Part shown: positions 1 to 7,739 of the stretch, one piece after another
How positions within the stretch are numbered: position 1 is the first letter of the stretch
How the letters are laid out: each line of letters starts with the position of its first letter
Assembly: GCA_023251215.1 (NCBI GenBank)
Contig: JAHEZF010000011.1
Coordinates: 1 to 15,435, forward strand
Source of the DNA: Sphingobacteriales bacterium
Lineage (GTDB): Bacteria; Bacteroidota; Bacteroidia; Chitinophagales; Chitinophagaceae
Direction of reading: 5' to 3'
DNA length: 15,435 bases
Program-made: the position numbers and the translations under genes
The notes under the pieces: generated by a model
Told to the model about the DNA's origin: nothing
Database searches by the model: none
The model's input: the letters and a program-made list of their open reading frames with translations, nothing else

Positions 1-1
1 G

Positions 2-748
2 AACAGCATACAAAGAAGTGGCATTCTCATTAAACAATTTGAGCCAGTGATTTTGGCAGAAAGTATTTGTAAGCCATCCGTTGCACAGTCTGCAAAAGAA
101 TGTATGGAAGCTGTTGTGACGGAAGGAACAGGAAGACTGGCTTTCAAAGGCGTGTCCTTTGCCGTGGCAGGAAAAACAGGAACAGCCCACGTAGCTGACG
201 GCAACATAAAATATAATGACGGTGTGTACCAGGCTTCATTTGTCGGTTACTTTCCTGCCGAAAAGCCACAATATAGTTGCATAGTAGTTATCCGTACCAA
301 ACCAAATGCCTACCTGCATTATGGCGGACAATTGGCAGCGCCGGTTTTCCGCGACATCGCCACTAAACTTTATGCAATGTATGTAGAGAAGAAAAAAGCT
401 TCGATGTACACAATGGTTAAAGACAGCTCTGCCTATTTCTATGCAGGATATACAAAAGATATTAAAAATGTATTCAACACATTGAATGTTGGATATTCTG
501 ATTCAGTGCAACAAAACAACTGGAGTACTGTTTCTGCAAATAATTATCAGCCGGTGATGAAAATGAATACCATCCGGCAGCAACTTATGCCGAATGTCAG
601 AGGTATGGGATTGAAAGATGCTTTATACCTGCTGGAGAATATGGGAGTGAAAGTGTCGGCGAGAGGAAAAGGAAAGATCATGTTGCAATCAGTGGCGCCG
701 GGAACAGTGTTGGTAAAAGGTATTACGGTAATGTTGGAATTGAGTTGA
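2..748 (+). CDS. ftsI: Septal peptidoglycan transpeptidase FtsI/PBP3 with C-terminal PASTA domain (5' end outside window)
   Basis: Class B penicillin-binding protein that crosslinks septal peptidoglycan in the periplasm as partner of FtsW. Only the last 248 codons are visible; the frame is open from base 2, so a GTG at 47 is internal and not the start. The KTG active-site box (KTGTA) lies at nt 173-187, preceded by the GTGRLAF stretch usual for this family. The catalytic SxxK and SxN motifs would lie upstream of the window. A single PASTA domain occupies about the last 55 residues (MPNVRGMGLKDALYLLENMG onward), as is common in Bacteroidota FtsI. A linker of about 80 residues separates it from the transpeptidase domain. 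It is followed after 36 nt by murE. The identification is certain at family level. PBP2/MrdA is less likely because of the PASTA domain and the dcw context. Confidence 0.95.
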   Translation, partial: NSIQRSGILIKQFEPVILAESICKPSVAQSAKECMEAVVTEGTGRLAFKGVSFAVAGKTGTAHVADGNIKYNDGVYQASFVGYFPAEKPQYSCIVVIRTKPNAYLHYGGQLAAPVFRDIATKLYAMYVEKKKASMYTMVKDSSAYFYAGYTKDIKNVFNTLNVGYSDSVQQNNWSTVSANNYQPVMKMNTIRQQLMPNVRGMGLKDALYLLENMGVKVSARGKGKIMLQSVAPGTVLVKGITVMLELS

Positions 749-784
749 GAAAGATTTATCAGATAAAAAGTCTAAGAACCGGTT

Positions 785-2248
785 GTGTTATTACGGGATG
801 TACTATATAAAGTGGCAATCAGAACCGTGGCGGGAAGTACGGATATAGAAGTAAAGAACATACAGATTAATTCGAAGAAAGTAGAACCGGGTGATGTGTT
901 TGCGGCGATAAAAGGTACAGTAACAGATGGTCACCAGTTCATTGAAAAAGCAATTGAATCAGGAGCTGTAGCTATAGTATGTGAAGAAATTCCTTCTGAT
1001 AAAAAAGCGGGAGTTGTATATGTGCAGGCAAAAGATAGTGCAGAAGCGACAGCTTATATGGCTCATAATTTTTTTGGAAAACCATCAGAGATGATGAGGG
1101 TAGTTGGGGTGACCGGAACAAATGGTAAGACAACGATCGCAACATTATTATATAAGCTCTTTACAGTATTGGGATATAAATGTGGGTTGCTGAGCACTGT
1201 AGAATATCATATTGGCGACAGAATAGTACCTGCCACGCATACCACCCCGGATGTTATCAGCCTGAATGCTTTGTTGAAGCAGATGGCAAATGAAGGCTGT
1301 ACTCATGTGTTCATGGAAGCAAGTTCACATGCCATACAACAGCATCGCATCACGGGGTTGCAGTTTGCAGGTGGCATTTTCAGCAACATCACACATGACC
1401 ACCTGGACTATCATAAAACATTTGATGAATATATACGGGTAAAGAAGTCTTTTTTTGATTCATTATCCTCATTTGCATTTGCCATCAGCAATGCAGATGA
1501 TAAAAGAGGAGAGGTGATGATGCAGAACTGTAATGCAAAAAAGTATTTCTACAGCTTGAAAACAATGGCTGATTTCAAGGGAAAGATTCTTGAAAACAGT
1601 TTAACAGGTTTAGTGATGACGATAAATGATGTTGAAGTTCATTTCAGGCTGATCGGTGAGTTCAATGCTTATAACCTGCTGGCTGTATATGGAACGGCGG
1701 TGTGCATGGGAGAGGATAAACAGGAAATATTAAAATGCCTTAGTGTATTAAAAGGAGCTGAAGGAAGATTTGATTATGTGGTATCGGAAAAAAATAAGGT
1801 GATGGCAATTGTGGATTATGCTCATACACCGGATGCTCTTTTAAATGTGCTGGCCACAGTGAAAAAACTGAAGAAAGGATTTGAACAGGTAATAACCGTG
1901 GTAGGATGCGGAGGTGACAGGGATAAAACAAAACGACCGCTGATGGCAGAAGTGGCCTGTGAACACAGCGATAAAGTGATATTGACCAGTGATAATCCAA
2001 GGAGTGAGGATCCGGGACAGATTATAAAAGATATGGAGGCGGGATTAAGCCCTGCGGCAAAAAGAAAATATATCCCGATTGTGGACCGCAAAGAAGCGAT
2101 TAAGACAGCGATCAGTTTGACAAAACCTGAAGACATCGTGCTGGTAGCGGGAAAAGGACATGAGAAGTACCAGGAGATTAAAGGAGTCAGACACCATTTT
2201 GATGACAAGGAAATAGTAATAGAAATGTTTGAATTGTTAAGCCGGTAG
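785..2248 (+). CDS. murE: UDP-N-acetylmuramoyl-tripeptide synthetase (probably meso-DAP-adding)
   Basis: Cytoplasmic ATP-dependent ligase adding the third amino acid to UDP-MurNAc-L-Ala-D-Glu. The 487 aa length is normal. The N-terminal UDP-binding domain carries INSKKVEPGDVFAAIKG (about residues 28-44). The ATP-binding P-loop GTNGKTT is at 111-117, TTP at 153-155, EASSHA at 178-183, NITHDHLDYH at 201-210, and the likely carbamylated lysine is K220 (YxxxK). GRFD is at 327-330 and DYAHTPD at 344-350. DNPRSEDP at 403-410 is the form typical of enzymes that select meso-diaminopimelate, and AGKGHEKYQ at 455-463 closes the C-terminal domain. The start is GTG at 785: an in-frame stop at 773-775 leaves no ATG upstream, and the residues after the GTG align with the usual N-terminus. 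The stop codon (2246-2248) touches a heptamer repeat. Substrate specificity is inferred from the motif. Confidence 0.96.
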   Translation: MLLRDVLYKVAIRTVAGSTDIEVKNIQINSKKVEPGDVFAAIKGTVTDGHQFIEKAIESGAVAIVCEEIPSDKKAGVVYVQAKDSAEATAYMAHNFFGKPSEMMRVVGVTGTNGKTTIATLLYKLFTVLGYKCGLLSTVEYHIGDRIVPATHTTPDVISLNALLKQMANEGCTHVFMEASSHAIQQHRITGLQFAGGIFSNITHDHLDYHKTFDEYIRVKKSFFDSLSSFAFAISNADDKRGEVMMQNCNAKKYFYSLKTMADFKGKILENSLTGLVMTINDVEVHFRLIGEFNAYNLLAVYGTAVCMGEDKQEILKCLSVLKGAEGRFDYVVSEKNKVMAIVDYAHTPDALLNVLATVKKLKKGFEQVITVVGCGGDRDKTKRPLMAEVACEHSDKVILTSDNPRSEDPGQIIKDMEAGLSPAAKRKYIPIVDRKEAIKTAISLTKPEDIVLVAGKGHEKYQEIKGVRHHFDDKEIVIEMFELLSR

Positions 2249-2270
2249 CTGTGGGCTGCGAGCTGTGAGC
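2247..2270 (+). repeat. Heptamer array AGCTGYG (3 units plus a partial unit)
   Basis: Immediately after murE there are consecutive 7-nt units agctgtg (2247-2253), ggctgcg (2254-2260) and agctgtg (2261-2267), then agc. The array overlaps the last two bases of the murE stop codon. It is non-coding and directly followed by a second, unrelated 7-nt array. Its function is unknown. Confidence 0.7.
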
Positions 2271-2274
2271 ATGA

Positions 2275-2309
2275 AACCAGAAACCAGCAACTAATAACCA
2301 GTAACCAGC
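2275..2309 (+). repeat. Heptamer array AACCAGN (5 units) abutting the mraY start
   Basis: Five 7-nt units fill the bases up to the mraY ATG: aaccaga (2275-2281), aaccagc (2282-2288), aactaat (2289-2295), aaccagt (2296-2302) and aaccagc (2303-2309). The third unit is degenerate. The start codon begins at the next base, so the whole untranslated leader of mraY is repeat DNA with no Shine-Dalgarno sequence. Confidence 0.75.
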
Positions 2310-3587
2310 ATGCTGTATCATTTATTTGAGTGGTTAAAAGATCAGGGATACAAGTTTCCCGGAAGCAGGCTCTTTGAGTTTATCACTTTCAGGGTACTGC
2401 TTGCAATATTGCTTTCGCTGGTTATCACAATGATCTTTGGAAAAAAGCTGATCCGGTATTTACAAAAAAAACAAGTTGGCGAAAGTATAAGAGAACTTGG
2501 ATTGACAGATGAACAAACCAAGAAAGGTACACCAACAATGGGAGGTATCATTATCATCCTGGCAATACTGATACCTACGTTACTCCTGGCCAATCTGAAT
2601 AAAGTTTATATAAGGCTGATGGTGGTTAGTACAGTTTGGCTTGGAATAATAGGATTTGTTGATGACTATCTGAAACTAAGAGCAAGGCGGATAGCACAAC
2701 AAAACGGCGAAACATATAAAAAAGGCGATCGGGATGGTTTGGCAGGATGGTTCAAAATATTTGGGCAGGTCGGATTGGGAATTATTGTTGGCGCCACCCT
2801 GTATTTCAACAGCAATGTAAAAATATGGAGAGAATACCAGGGTAAAAGAAATGTAAAAGATTCAACACAACTGGTAAGAACAGTAAACGGGAAGGAAAAA
2901 GTTTTTGTTGAATCCAAATCGTTTGTCACTACCATTCCTTTTTTTAAGGGACATGAATTCAATTATTCAAAACTATTGCCGGCAGGCTGGAGAAATTATA
3001 CATGGGTTCTTTACATATTGATTGTGATTTTCATTATTGCTGCTGTTTCCAATGGTGCAAATATTACTGATGGCCTGGATGGACTTGCATCGGGAACATC
3101 GGCGCTGATCGGGGTCTTGCTTGGCATTTTTGCCTATGCCAGCGGTAACTTCTTCTTTGCTGATTACCTCAACATCATGTACATCCCAAATCTTGATGAG
3201 TTGTCCATATTCGTTGCAGCCATGATCGGAGCCTGTATTGGATTTCTGTGGTACAATTCATACCCGGCGGAAGTTTTTATGGGCGATACCGGAAGCCTCA
3301 CGTTGGGAGGAATCATTGCTGCATTAGCCATTATTGTTCATAAAGAATTACTGATTCCTATTTTTTGTGGAGTGTTCCTGGTTGAAAATATAAGTGTGAT
3401 GCTGCAGGTAGGGTATTTCAAATATACAAGGAGAAAGTACGGTGAAGGGCGAAGAATTTTTTTAATGAGCCCCTTGCATCATCACTACCAGAAACAGGGA
3501 TTTCATGAAGCAAAGATTGTGACAAGATTCTGGATAGTAACAGTATTAGGTGTGGTGTTGAGCATTGTGACGTTGAAATTAAGATAA
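2310..3587 (+). CDS. mraY: Phospho-N-acetylmuramoyl-pentapeptide-transferase (lipid I synthase)
   Basis: Integral membrane enzyme that transfers phospho-MurNAc-pentapeptide from UDP to undecaprenyl phosphate, giving lipid I on the cytoplasmic face. Family motifs are all present: KKGTPTMGG at 71-79, the Asp pair VDDYLKLR at 117-124, [12 protein letters not shown] at 248-259, [12 protein letters not shown] at 323-334 and [10 protein letters not shown] at 388-397. Many hydrophobic segments (for example 26-43, 77-94, 152-166, 231-247 and 334-350) fit about ten transmembrane helices. At 425 aa it is longer than the roughly 360 aa of proteobacterial MraY. The extra length is a charged stretch at about 168-225, a form I associate with Bacteroidota MraY. 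ATG at 2310 is the only sensible start and directly abuts a heptamer repeat. It lies 61 nt after murE and 319 nt before murD. Confidence 0.97.
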   Translation: MLYHLFEWLKDQGYKFPGSRLFEFITFRVLLAILLSLVITMIFGKKLIRYLQKKQVGESIRELGLTDEQTKKGTPTMGGIIIILAILIPTLLLANLNKVYIRLMVVSTVWLGIIGFVDDYLKLRARRIAQQNGETYKKGDRDGLAGWFKIFGQVGLGIIVGATLYFNSNVKIWREYQGKRNVKDSTQLVRTVNGKEKVFVESKSFVTTIPFFKGHEFNYSKLLPAGWRNYTWVLYILIVIFIIAAVSNGANITDGLDGLASGTSALIGVLLGIFAYASGNFFFADYLNIMYIPNLDELSIFVAAMIGACIGFLWYNSYPAEVFMGDTGSLTLGGIIAALAIIVHKELLIPIFCGVFLVENISVMLQVGYFKYTRRKYGEGRRIFLMSPLHHHYQKQGFHEAKIVTRFWIVTVLGVVLSIVTLKLR

Positions 3588-3645
3588 ACGCAGAGTCCAA
3601 AATAATTGTTGAAAAACCGGCAAATCCTTTTCCCTGGGAAAACCA

Positions 3646-3663
3646 TCCCGATAGCTATCGGGA
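3646..3663. repeat. Perfect 18-bp palindrome TCCCGATAGCTATCGGGA
   Basis: The left half TCCCGATAG is the exact reverse complement of the right half CTATCGGGA. Degenerate copies with two mismatches each occur at 4586-4603 inside murD and at 13938-13955 after ftsZ, so this is a repeat family and not a single operator site. Confidence 0.75.
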
Positions 3664-3734
3664 CAGATCCAATGATATTGTGGTGCAGTTGTATGAAATG
3701 CCAATACTTATGAAGAACCAACTTCCGTACAAAG

Positions 3735-3760
3735 CCCCTCCGGCTCCCCGAAGGGGAGAG
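3735..3760 (+). repeat. C-rich hairpin element CTCCCC-GAA-GGGGAG
   Basis: A 6-bp perfect stem (3744-3749 with 3753-3758) with loop GAA, preceded by GCCCCTCCGG. It resembles the CCCCTCTCC hairpin family in base composition and loop, but lacks the GGTGAGG tail. It is in the non-coding mraY-murD spacer. Confidence 0.55.
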
Positions 3761-3860
3761 TGCTAACGCACATGAGCTGATGTTTGAAACTGTTTAATAA
3801 AGATGAAAAGAGTTATAAAGTCGAAATGCTTAATTACAATAGTTGATTGAAAATATAAAG

Positions 3861-3901
3861 CCCGGCCTCCCTCTCTGAAGGAGAGGGATAAGAGGGAGAG
3901 G
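3861..3901 (+). repeat. CCCTCTC hairpin element upstream of murD
   Basis: The stem CCCTCTC (3869-3875) pairs with GAGAGGG (3881-3887); a T-G wobble extends it to close a GAA loop. A purine-rich tail to 3901 contains GGAGAGG. This tail ends five bases before the murD ATG and so resembles a Shine-Dalgarno sequence, although genes in this phylum generally do not depend on one. Confidence 0.65.
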
Positions 3902-3906
3902 CTTAT

Positions 3907-5262
3907 ATGAGCAAGAGATTTGTCATACTGGGTGCAGGTGAAAGTGGTATAGGCGCCGCACTGCTGGCGCAGCAACAGGGATATGACACATTTGTTTCTG
4001 ATGGAAGTTCTTTGAAAGATGATTATCGTAACAAGTTACAGAATGCAGGAATTGAATTTGAAGAAGGAAAGCACAGCGAAAACAAAATTCTTACTGCTGA
4101 TGAAGTAATGAAGAGTCCCGGAATTCCGGAAAGCAATGAAATAGTAAAGAAGATCCGGGCAAAAGGAATTGGGATCATCAGTGAAGTAGAACTGGCTTAT
4201 CAATTCAAAGGCAACAGCAAGATCATTGCCATTACCGGGAGCAATGGTAAATCAACTACTACTGCGTTGACTTACCACATCTGCAAATCCGGTGGCCTGG
4301 ACTGTGCGATGGTGGGAAACATTGGTTATTCATTTGCCAGGCAGGTGGCTGAGGAGCCCAAACCATTGTATGTAGCAGAGATCAGCAGTTTCCAGCTGGA
4401 TGATATCAGAACCTTCAGGCCGGATATAGCTATACTGACAAATATTACTGAAGACCACCTTGACCGTTACGATTATCAATTTGAAAAATATATCCAAAGC
4501 AAATTCCGTATCGCTATGAACCAGCAGCCAGATGATCATTTCATTTACTGCGCCGATGATGAGGTAACTATAAAATATATCAATCTCCCGAAAGTTATCG
4601 GGATCAATATTCAATCTAACCAACTACCAATTAGTATGAAAAGAGAAGTACCTAACGGAGCATTTATTAAAGACGGGGACTTGTATATCAGGACAGGACT
4701 GGAATATACTTTAATGAGTGTATATGATTTCGCATTAAAAGGAAAGCATAACCAATATAACACTATGGCAGCCTGTGTGGCGGGCACCACCATGGATATC
4801 AGCAAGGAAAAGATCCGGGATGCTGTTCAGAATTTCCAAAGCCTGGAACATCGCATGGAATATGTAGCAACGATCCGTGGTGTGGAGTTTATTAATGACA
4901 GCAAAGCAACAAATGTAAACTCCACCTGGTATGCACTCGAAAGTATGACAAAGCCAACGATATTGATCCTGGGTGGAGTAGATAAAGGAAACGATTATTC
5001 ATTGATTGCAGGGTTGATAAAAGAAAAAGTCAAAGCCATTATTTGTTTGGGAACTGACAACCGGAAGATACATGAGGTATTTGGAAGCATGATCAGCCCC
5101 ATTGCAAATACCGGCAGCGCAGCGGAAGCAGTACATGCAGCTTTTCATTTTGCAGAAAAAGGAGATGTAGTACTGTTAAGCCCGGCCTGTGCAAGTTTTG
5201 ACATGTTCAAAAATTATGAAGACCGTGGTAACCAATTTAAACATGCTGTGAAAGAACTCTGA
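3907..5262 (+). CDS. murD: UDP-N-acetylmuramoyl-L-alanine--D-glutamate ligase
   Basis: Cytoplasmic ATP-dependent ligase adding D-Glu to UDP-MurNAc-L-Ala. Length (451 aa) is normal. The N-terminal Rossmann-like UDP site is ILGAGESGIGAA (7-18). MKSPGIPESN is at 68-77, P-loop GSNGKSTT at 111-118, EISSFQLDDI at 158-167, NITEDHLDRYDY at 179-190, and the likely carbamylated lysine is K199 (YIQSK). DSKATN is at 331-336, ILGGVDKG at 354-361 and SPACASFDMFKNYEDRG at 425-441. Start ATG 3907 gives the standard N-terminus. The stop is 4 nt before the ftsW ATG, indicating tight coupling. A degenerate copy of an 18-bp palindrome (4586-4603) is read in frame as part of INLPKVIGI (226-234), in the variable stretch between the DDE region and LPIS. 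This may be a tolerated insertion. Confidence 0.97.
   Translation: MSKRFVILGAGESGIGAALLAQQQGYDTFVSDGSSLKDDYRNKLQNAGIEFEEGKHSENKILTADEVMKSPGIPESNEIVKKIRAKGIGIISEVELAYQFKGNSKIIAITGSNGKSTTTALTYHICKSGGLDCAMVGNIGYSFARQVAEEPKPLYVAEISSFQLDDIRTFRPDIAILTNITEDHLDRYDYQFEKYIQSKFRIAMNQQPDDHFIYCADDEVTIKYINLPKVIGINIQSNQLPISMKREVPNGAFIKDGDLYIRTGLEYTLMSVYDFALKGKHNQYNTMAACVAGTTMDISKEKIRDAVQNFQSLEHRMEYVATIRGVEFINDSKATNVNSTWYALESMTKPTILILGGVDKGNDYSLIAGLIKEKVKAIICLGTDNRKIHEVFGSMISPIANTGSAAEAVHAAFHFAEKGDVVLLSPACASFDMFKNYEDRGNQFKHAVKEL
4586..4603. repeat. Degenerate 18-bp palindrome inside murD
   Basis: TCCCGAAAGTTATCGGGA differs at two positions from the perfect palindrome at 3646-3663 and shares GTTATCGGGA with the copy at 13938-13955. 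It is read in frame in murD, giving residues around LPKVIG. With a length of 18 it adds six codons without disturbing the frame. Confidence 0.6.
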
Positions 5263-5266
5263 TAAA

Positions 5267-6529
5267 ATGGATGCAACAAGAGACATACGATTCAATGAGC
5301 TGAAGAAAAGTTTCTATCCGGATAACCTCCTTAGTAAAACAAAAGGTGATAAAGTTATTTGGGCATTGGTCATTCTATTGACATTGGTTTCATTGCTGGC
5401 TGTTTATAGTGCAACCGGATCATTAGCCTATAAAAATTACAAAGGCAATACAGAAATATACCTGTTCAAGCAAATAGCATTTATAGTTATAGGTATTATG
5501 GTTATTTATTTTGCACACCTGATAAACTACACATTTTATTCAAGAGCTGCGAAAATATTACTCCTCATCTCACTTCCGCTTTTATTCTATACATTATTTT
5601 TTGGTGTAAGAATGAACGAAGGCAGCCGCTGGATACGGTTGCCGTTCATTAATATGACCATGCAGACGTCTGACCTGGCAAAGCTGGCCCTGTTTATGTA
5701 CCTGGCAAGATTGCTGAGCAAGAAGCAAGATGTGATTAAAGATTTTAAGAAAGGTTTTTTGCCGGTAATAATTCCGGTAATCGTTACCTGTATTTTGATT
5801 GCCCCGGCTAATCTTTCTACAGCCATGCTGCTGGGTGCAAGTTGCCTGGTGCTACTGTTCATTGGCCGGGCAAGAACGAAACATATTTTAATGACGATCG
5901 GTATCGCCCTGATTCCAATATTGTTTCTTATAATGGCTGCAGTTATCCGTCATAAATCAGGCAGCAGAGAAGTAGTAGAAGCAAAAACAACAACAGGGAT
6001 ATTTGGAAGAGCAGATACATGGATCGGGCGGATGGAAAGTTTTATTTATGGAAACAAAGAAACTGATAATGACAATACATACCAGGTAAACCAGGCTAAA
6101 ATAGCGATTGCAAAAGGAGGACTGATAGGAGTGGGGCCGGGTAACAGTACCACAAGAGATTACCTTCCGCAGGCTTACAATGATTTTATTTTTGCCATTA
6201 TTATTGAAGAATACGGATTGATCGGAGGCGCATTGATTGTATTTATCTACCTGGTATTCCTGTACCGGTGCATAAGAATCTTTAAGCGATGTCCTTTTGC
6301 ATTCGGTGCCTTTCTTGCACTGGGTCTCAGTTTCACATTGGCAATACAGGCAGTAGCTAATATGGCGGTGACAGTGAATTTATTTCCGGTAACCGGCGTA
6401 ACGCTGCCATTGGTAAGTATGGGAGGAACCAGTTTCATATTTACCTGCCTGGCAATAGGAATTATATTAAGTGTGGCAAGAAATGTTGAGCAGTCGGAAG
6501 GTCAAAAAGAAATGCTCAATGTTCAATGA
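5267..6529 (+). CDS. ftsW: Septal peptidoglycan glycosyltransferase FtsW (SEDS family)
   Basis: Polytopic membrane protein that polymerises lipid II at the septum together with FtsI. At 420 aa it has about ten hydrophobic helices. SEDS landmarks are visible: NEGSRWIRLPFI (117-128), the SDLAKLALFMYLARLL helix (135-150), GGLIGVGPGNS (284-294), and NDFIFAIIIEEYGLIGG (305-321), whose aspartate (D306) matches the proposed catalytic residue of FtsW and RodA. FPVTGVTLPLVSMGGTS (373-389) follows. FtsW is preferred to RodA because of its place between murD and murG. The start is ATG 5267, 4 nt after murD. The last five residues (MLNVQ) and the stop codon are encoded by heptamer repeat units (6511-6531), so the native C-terminus has been rewritten by repeat DNA. 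The effect is probably neutral, since this is the cytoplasmic tail. Confidence 0.96.
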   Translation: MDATRDIRFNELKKSFYPDNLLSKTKGDKVIWALVILLTLVSLLAVYSATGSLAYKNYKGNTEIYLFKQIAFIVIGIMVIYFAHLINYTFYSRAAKILLLISLPLLFYTLFFGVRMNEGSRWIRLPFINMTMQTSDLAKLALFMYLARLLSKKQDVIKDFKKGFLPVIIPVIVTCILIAPANLSTAMLLGASCLVLLFIGRARTKHILMTIGIALIPILFLIMAAVIRHKSGSREVVEAKTTTGIFGRADTWIGRMESFIYGNKETDNDNTYQVNQAKIAIAKGGLIGVGPGNSTTRDYLPQAYNDFIFAIIIEEYGLIGGALIVFIYLVFLYRCIRIFKRCPFAFGAFLALGLSFTLAIQAVANMAVTVNLFPVTGVTLPLVSMGGTSFIFTCLAIGIILSVARNVEQSEGQKEMLNVQ

Positions 6530-6595
6530 TCAATGCTCAATAATAAGTTTGAGTAAATGAGAATTGAAAATTGAGAAATGATCATTGAACATTTA
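6511..6595. repeat. Inverted pair of TCAATNN heptamer arrays at the ftsW/murG junction
   Basis: The left array has 7-nt units aatgctc, aatgttc, aatgatc, aatgctc (6511-6538). The right array has the complementary phase: gaattga, aaattga, gaaatga, tcattga, acattta (6561-6595). The two can pair; 15 bp match perfectly (6518-6532 AATGTTCAATGATCA with 6579-6593). The left array contains the ftsW stop codon (6527-6529), and the right array ends 2 nt before the GTG start of murG. Confidence 0.8.
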
Positions 6596-6597
6596 AA

Positions 6598-7689
6598 GTG
6601 AGTAAGAAAATTATAATAGCAGGAGGAGGAACAGGTGGACATATTTTCCCGGCAATTGCCATAGCAAATGCTTTGAAAGAAAAGGAACCGGCAATTGAGA
6701 TATTATTTATTGGCGCAAAAGGGAAAATGGAAATGGAAAAAGTACCACAGGCAGGATATAACATAGAAGGACTCGATATAACAGGATTCAACAGAAGCTC
6801 TTTGATAAAGAACATTGGCTTACCAATTAAACTGGTAAAAAGTTTTTTCCAGGTCAGATTGATTGTAAAAAAAATTAAACCTGATGCCGTTATCGGTGTA
6901 GGCGGTTATTCCAGCTTCCCGGTATTACGGTTTGCACAGGCAAATGGAATTCCAACTTTTATTCATGAATCAAATTCTTTTGCCGGCAGATCAAATATTA
7001 TGCTGGGCAAAAAAGCGACGAGAATTTTCACAGGTACTCAGGGAATGGAAAAATTTTTCCCGGCTGATAAGATCATGGTTACAGGAAACCCTGTCCGGGC
7101 GGCTATTTCGGAGTCAACCATTACGAGAACTGAAGGTTTGAAATTTTTTTCGCTGAATGAAACAAAAAAAACGCTTCTTGTTATTGGTGGAAGCCTGGGC
7201 GCCAGGTCAATTAACGAAGCGATTGATAAAGGCCTGGATGAATTGACAAGAGCCGGCTTACAAATTATCTGGCAAACAGGAAAACCCTATGCGGCAAAAG
7301 CTGCGGAAAGAACAACGGGAAATAAAAATGTTTGGACCAATGATTTTATCGGGCAAATGGAATATGCTTATGCGGCTGCGGATATTGTGGTGGCCCGGTC
7401 AGGCGCCATGACCGTAGCAGAATTATGTGCGGTTAAAAAACCGGTTGTTTTTGTGCCTTTTCCATTTGCAGCAGAAGATCACCAAACGGTAAATGCTATG
7501 CAACTGGTAAAAAAGAATGCAGCGTTGCTGATAAAGGATAGTGAGGTAAAAAATAAGTTAGTACCAATGATCATTGAACTGGCAAAGGATGATGAGAAGC
7601 AAAATGAAATGAAAAAAAATATTGCAGCATTAGCTATTAGAGATGCTGATAAAGTAATAGCAGAAGAAATTTTAAAAAGTATTGAATAG
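6598..7689 (+). CDS. murG: Lipid II synthase MurG (UDP-GlcNAc:undecaprenyl-PP-MurNAc-pentapeptide GlcNAc-transferase)
   Basis: Peripheral membrane GT-B glycosyltransferase (GT28) that adds GlcNAc to lipid I. It is 363 aa, the usual length. The glycine loop GGGTGGH is at 9-15, GVGGYSSFP at 100-108, the IHESNSFAG helix at 122-130, GNPVR at 163-167, the C-domain glycine loop GGSLGA at 197-202, RSGAMTVAE at 267-275, and the UDP-GlcNAc-binding DHQTVNA at 294-300. The start is GTG at 6598: MSKKIIIAGGG is the standard N-terminus and no other start fits. The upstream leader is a heptamer repeat that can fold onto the ftsW stop region. The last 49 nt (7641-7689) recur at 7740-7788, 99 nt downstream in the same frame, behind a hairpin element. 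The real C-terminus could therefore be a remade one. Confidence 0.96.
   Translation: MSKKIIIAGGGTGGHIFPAIAIANALKEKEPAIEILFIGAKGKMEMEKVPQAGYNIEGLDITGFNRSSLIKNIGLPIKLVKSFFQVRLIVKKIKPDAVIGVGGYSSFPVLRFAQANGIPTFIHESNSFAGRSNIMLGKKATRIFTGTQGMEKFFPADKIMVTGNPVRAAISESTITRTEGLKFFSLNETKKTLLVIGGSLGARSINEAIDKGLDELTRAGLQIIWQTGKPYAAKAAERTTGNKNVWTNDFIGQMEYAYAAADIVVARSGAMTVAELCAVKKPVVFVPFPFAAEDHQTVNAMQLVKKNAALLIKDSEVKNKLVPMIIELAKDDEKQNEMKKNIAALAIRDADKVIAEEILKSIE
7641..7689 (+). repeat. Copy 1 of the duplicated murG tail
   Basis: The 49 nt encoding DADKVIAEEILKSIE and its TAG stop match 7740-7788 at 42 of 49 positions without gaps. All seven differences are transitions. The offset is exactly 99 nt (33 codons). 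Confidence 0.85.
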
Positions 7690-7704
7690 AATAAGTATGT
7701 AGTT

Positions 7705-7737
7705 CCCCTCTCCGAAGGAGAGGGGTTAGGGGTGAGG
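7705..7737 (+). repeat. CCCCTCTCC hairpin element between the two murG tails
   Basis: A perfect 9-bp stem, CCCCTCTCC (7705-7713) with GGAGAGGGG (7717-7725), loop GAA, then a tail ending GGGGTGAGG. This is the cleanest copy of the family also found in murC (8885-8920) and the epimerase gene (14485-14514). No T-run follows, so it is not a typical intrinsic terminator. Confidence 0.8.
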
Positions 7738-7739
7738 CA

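Larger units (their letters stand above)
3588..3906 (+). other. 319-base spacer between mraY and murD built largely of small palindromes
   Basis: This is the longest gap in the cluster. It holds a perfect 7-bp-arm inverted repeat (TTTTCCC-T-GGGAAAA, 3628-3642), a perfect 18-bp palindrome (3646-3663), a CTCCCC/GGGGAG hairpin (3744-3758) and a CCCTCTC/GAGAGGG hairpin with a purine tail (3869-3901) that ends 5 nt before the murD start. No convincing gene is seen. One + frame is open from 3509 to 3766 but has no start codon apart from late internal ATGs. No intrinsic terminator (stem plus T-run) was seen, so the operon probably reads through. Confidence 0.7.

Noticed and set aside
1740..2208. Antisense open frames over murE (and similar ones over most genes)
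   Set aside because: They are shadows of strongly supported + strand genes, with no recognisable motifs.
3509..3766. Open + frame across the mraY end and the spacer, reading through the 18-bp palindrome
   Set aside because: No start codon before late internal ATGs; the first third is only a shadow of mraY. Kept as a possible remnant, not as a gene.
7705..7725. Strong hairpin after murG as an intrinsic terminator
   Set aside because: No T-run follows, the tail is G-rich, and the same element occurs inside genes, so termination is unlikely.
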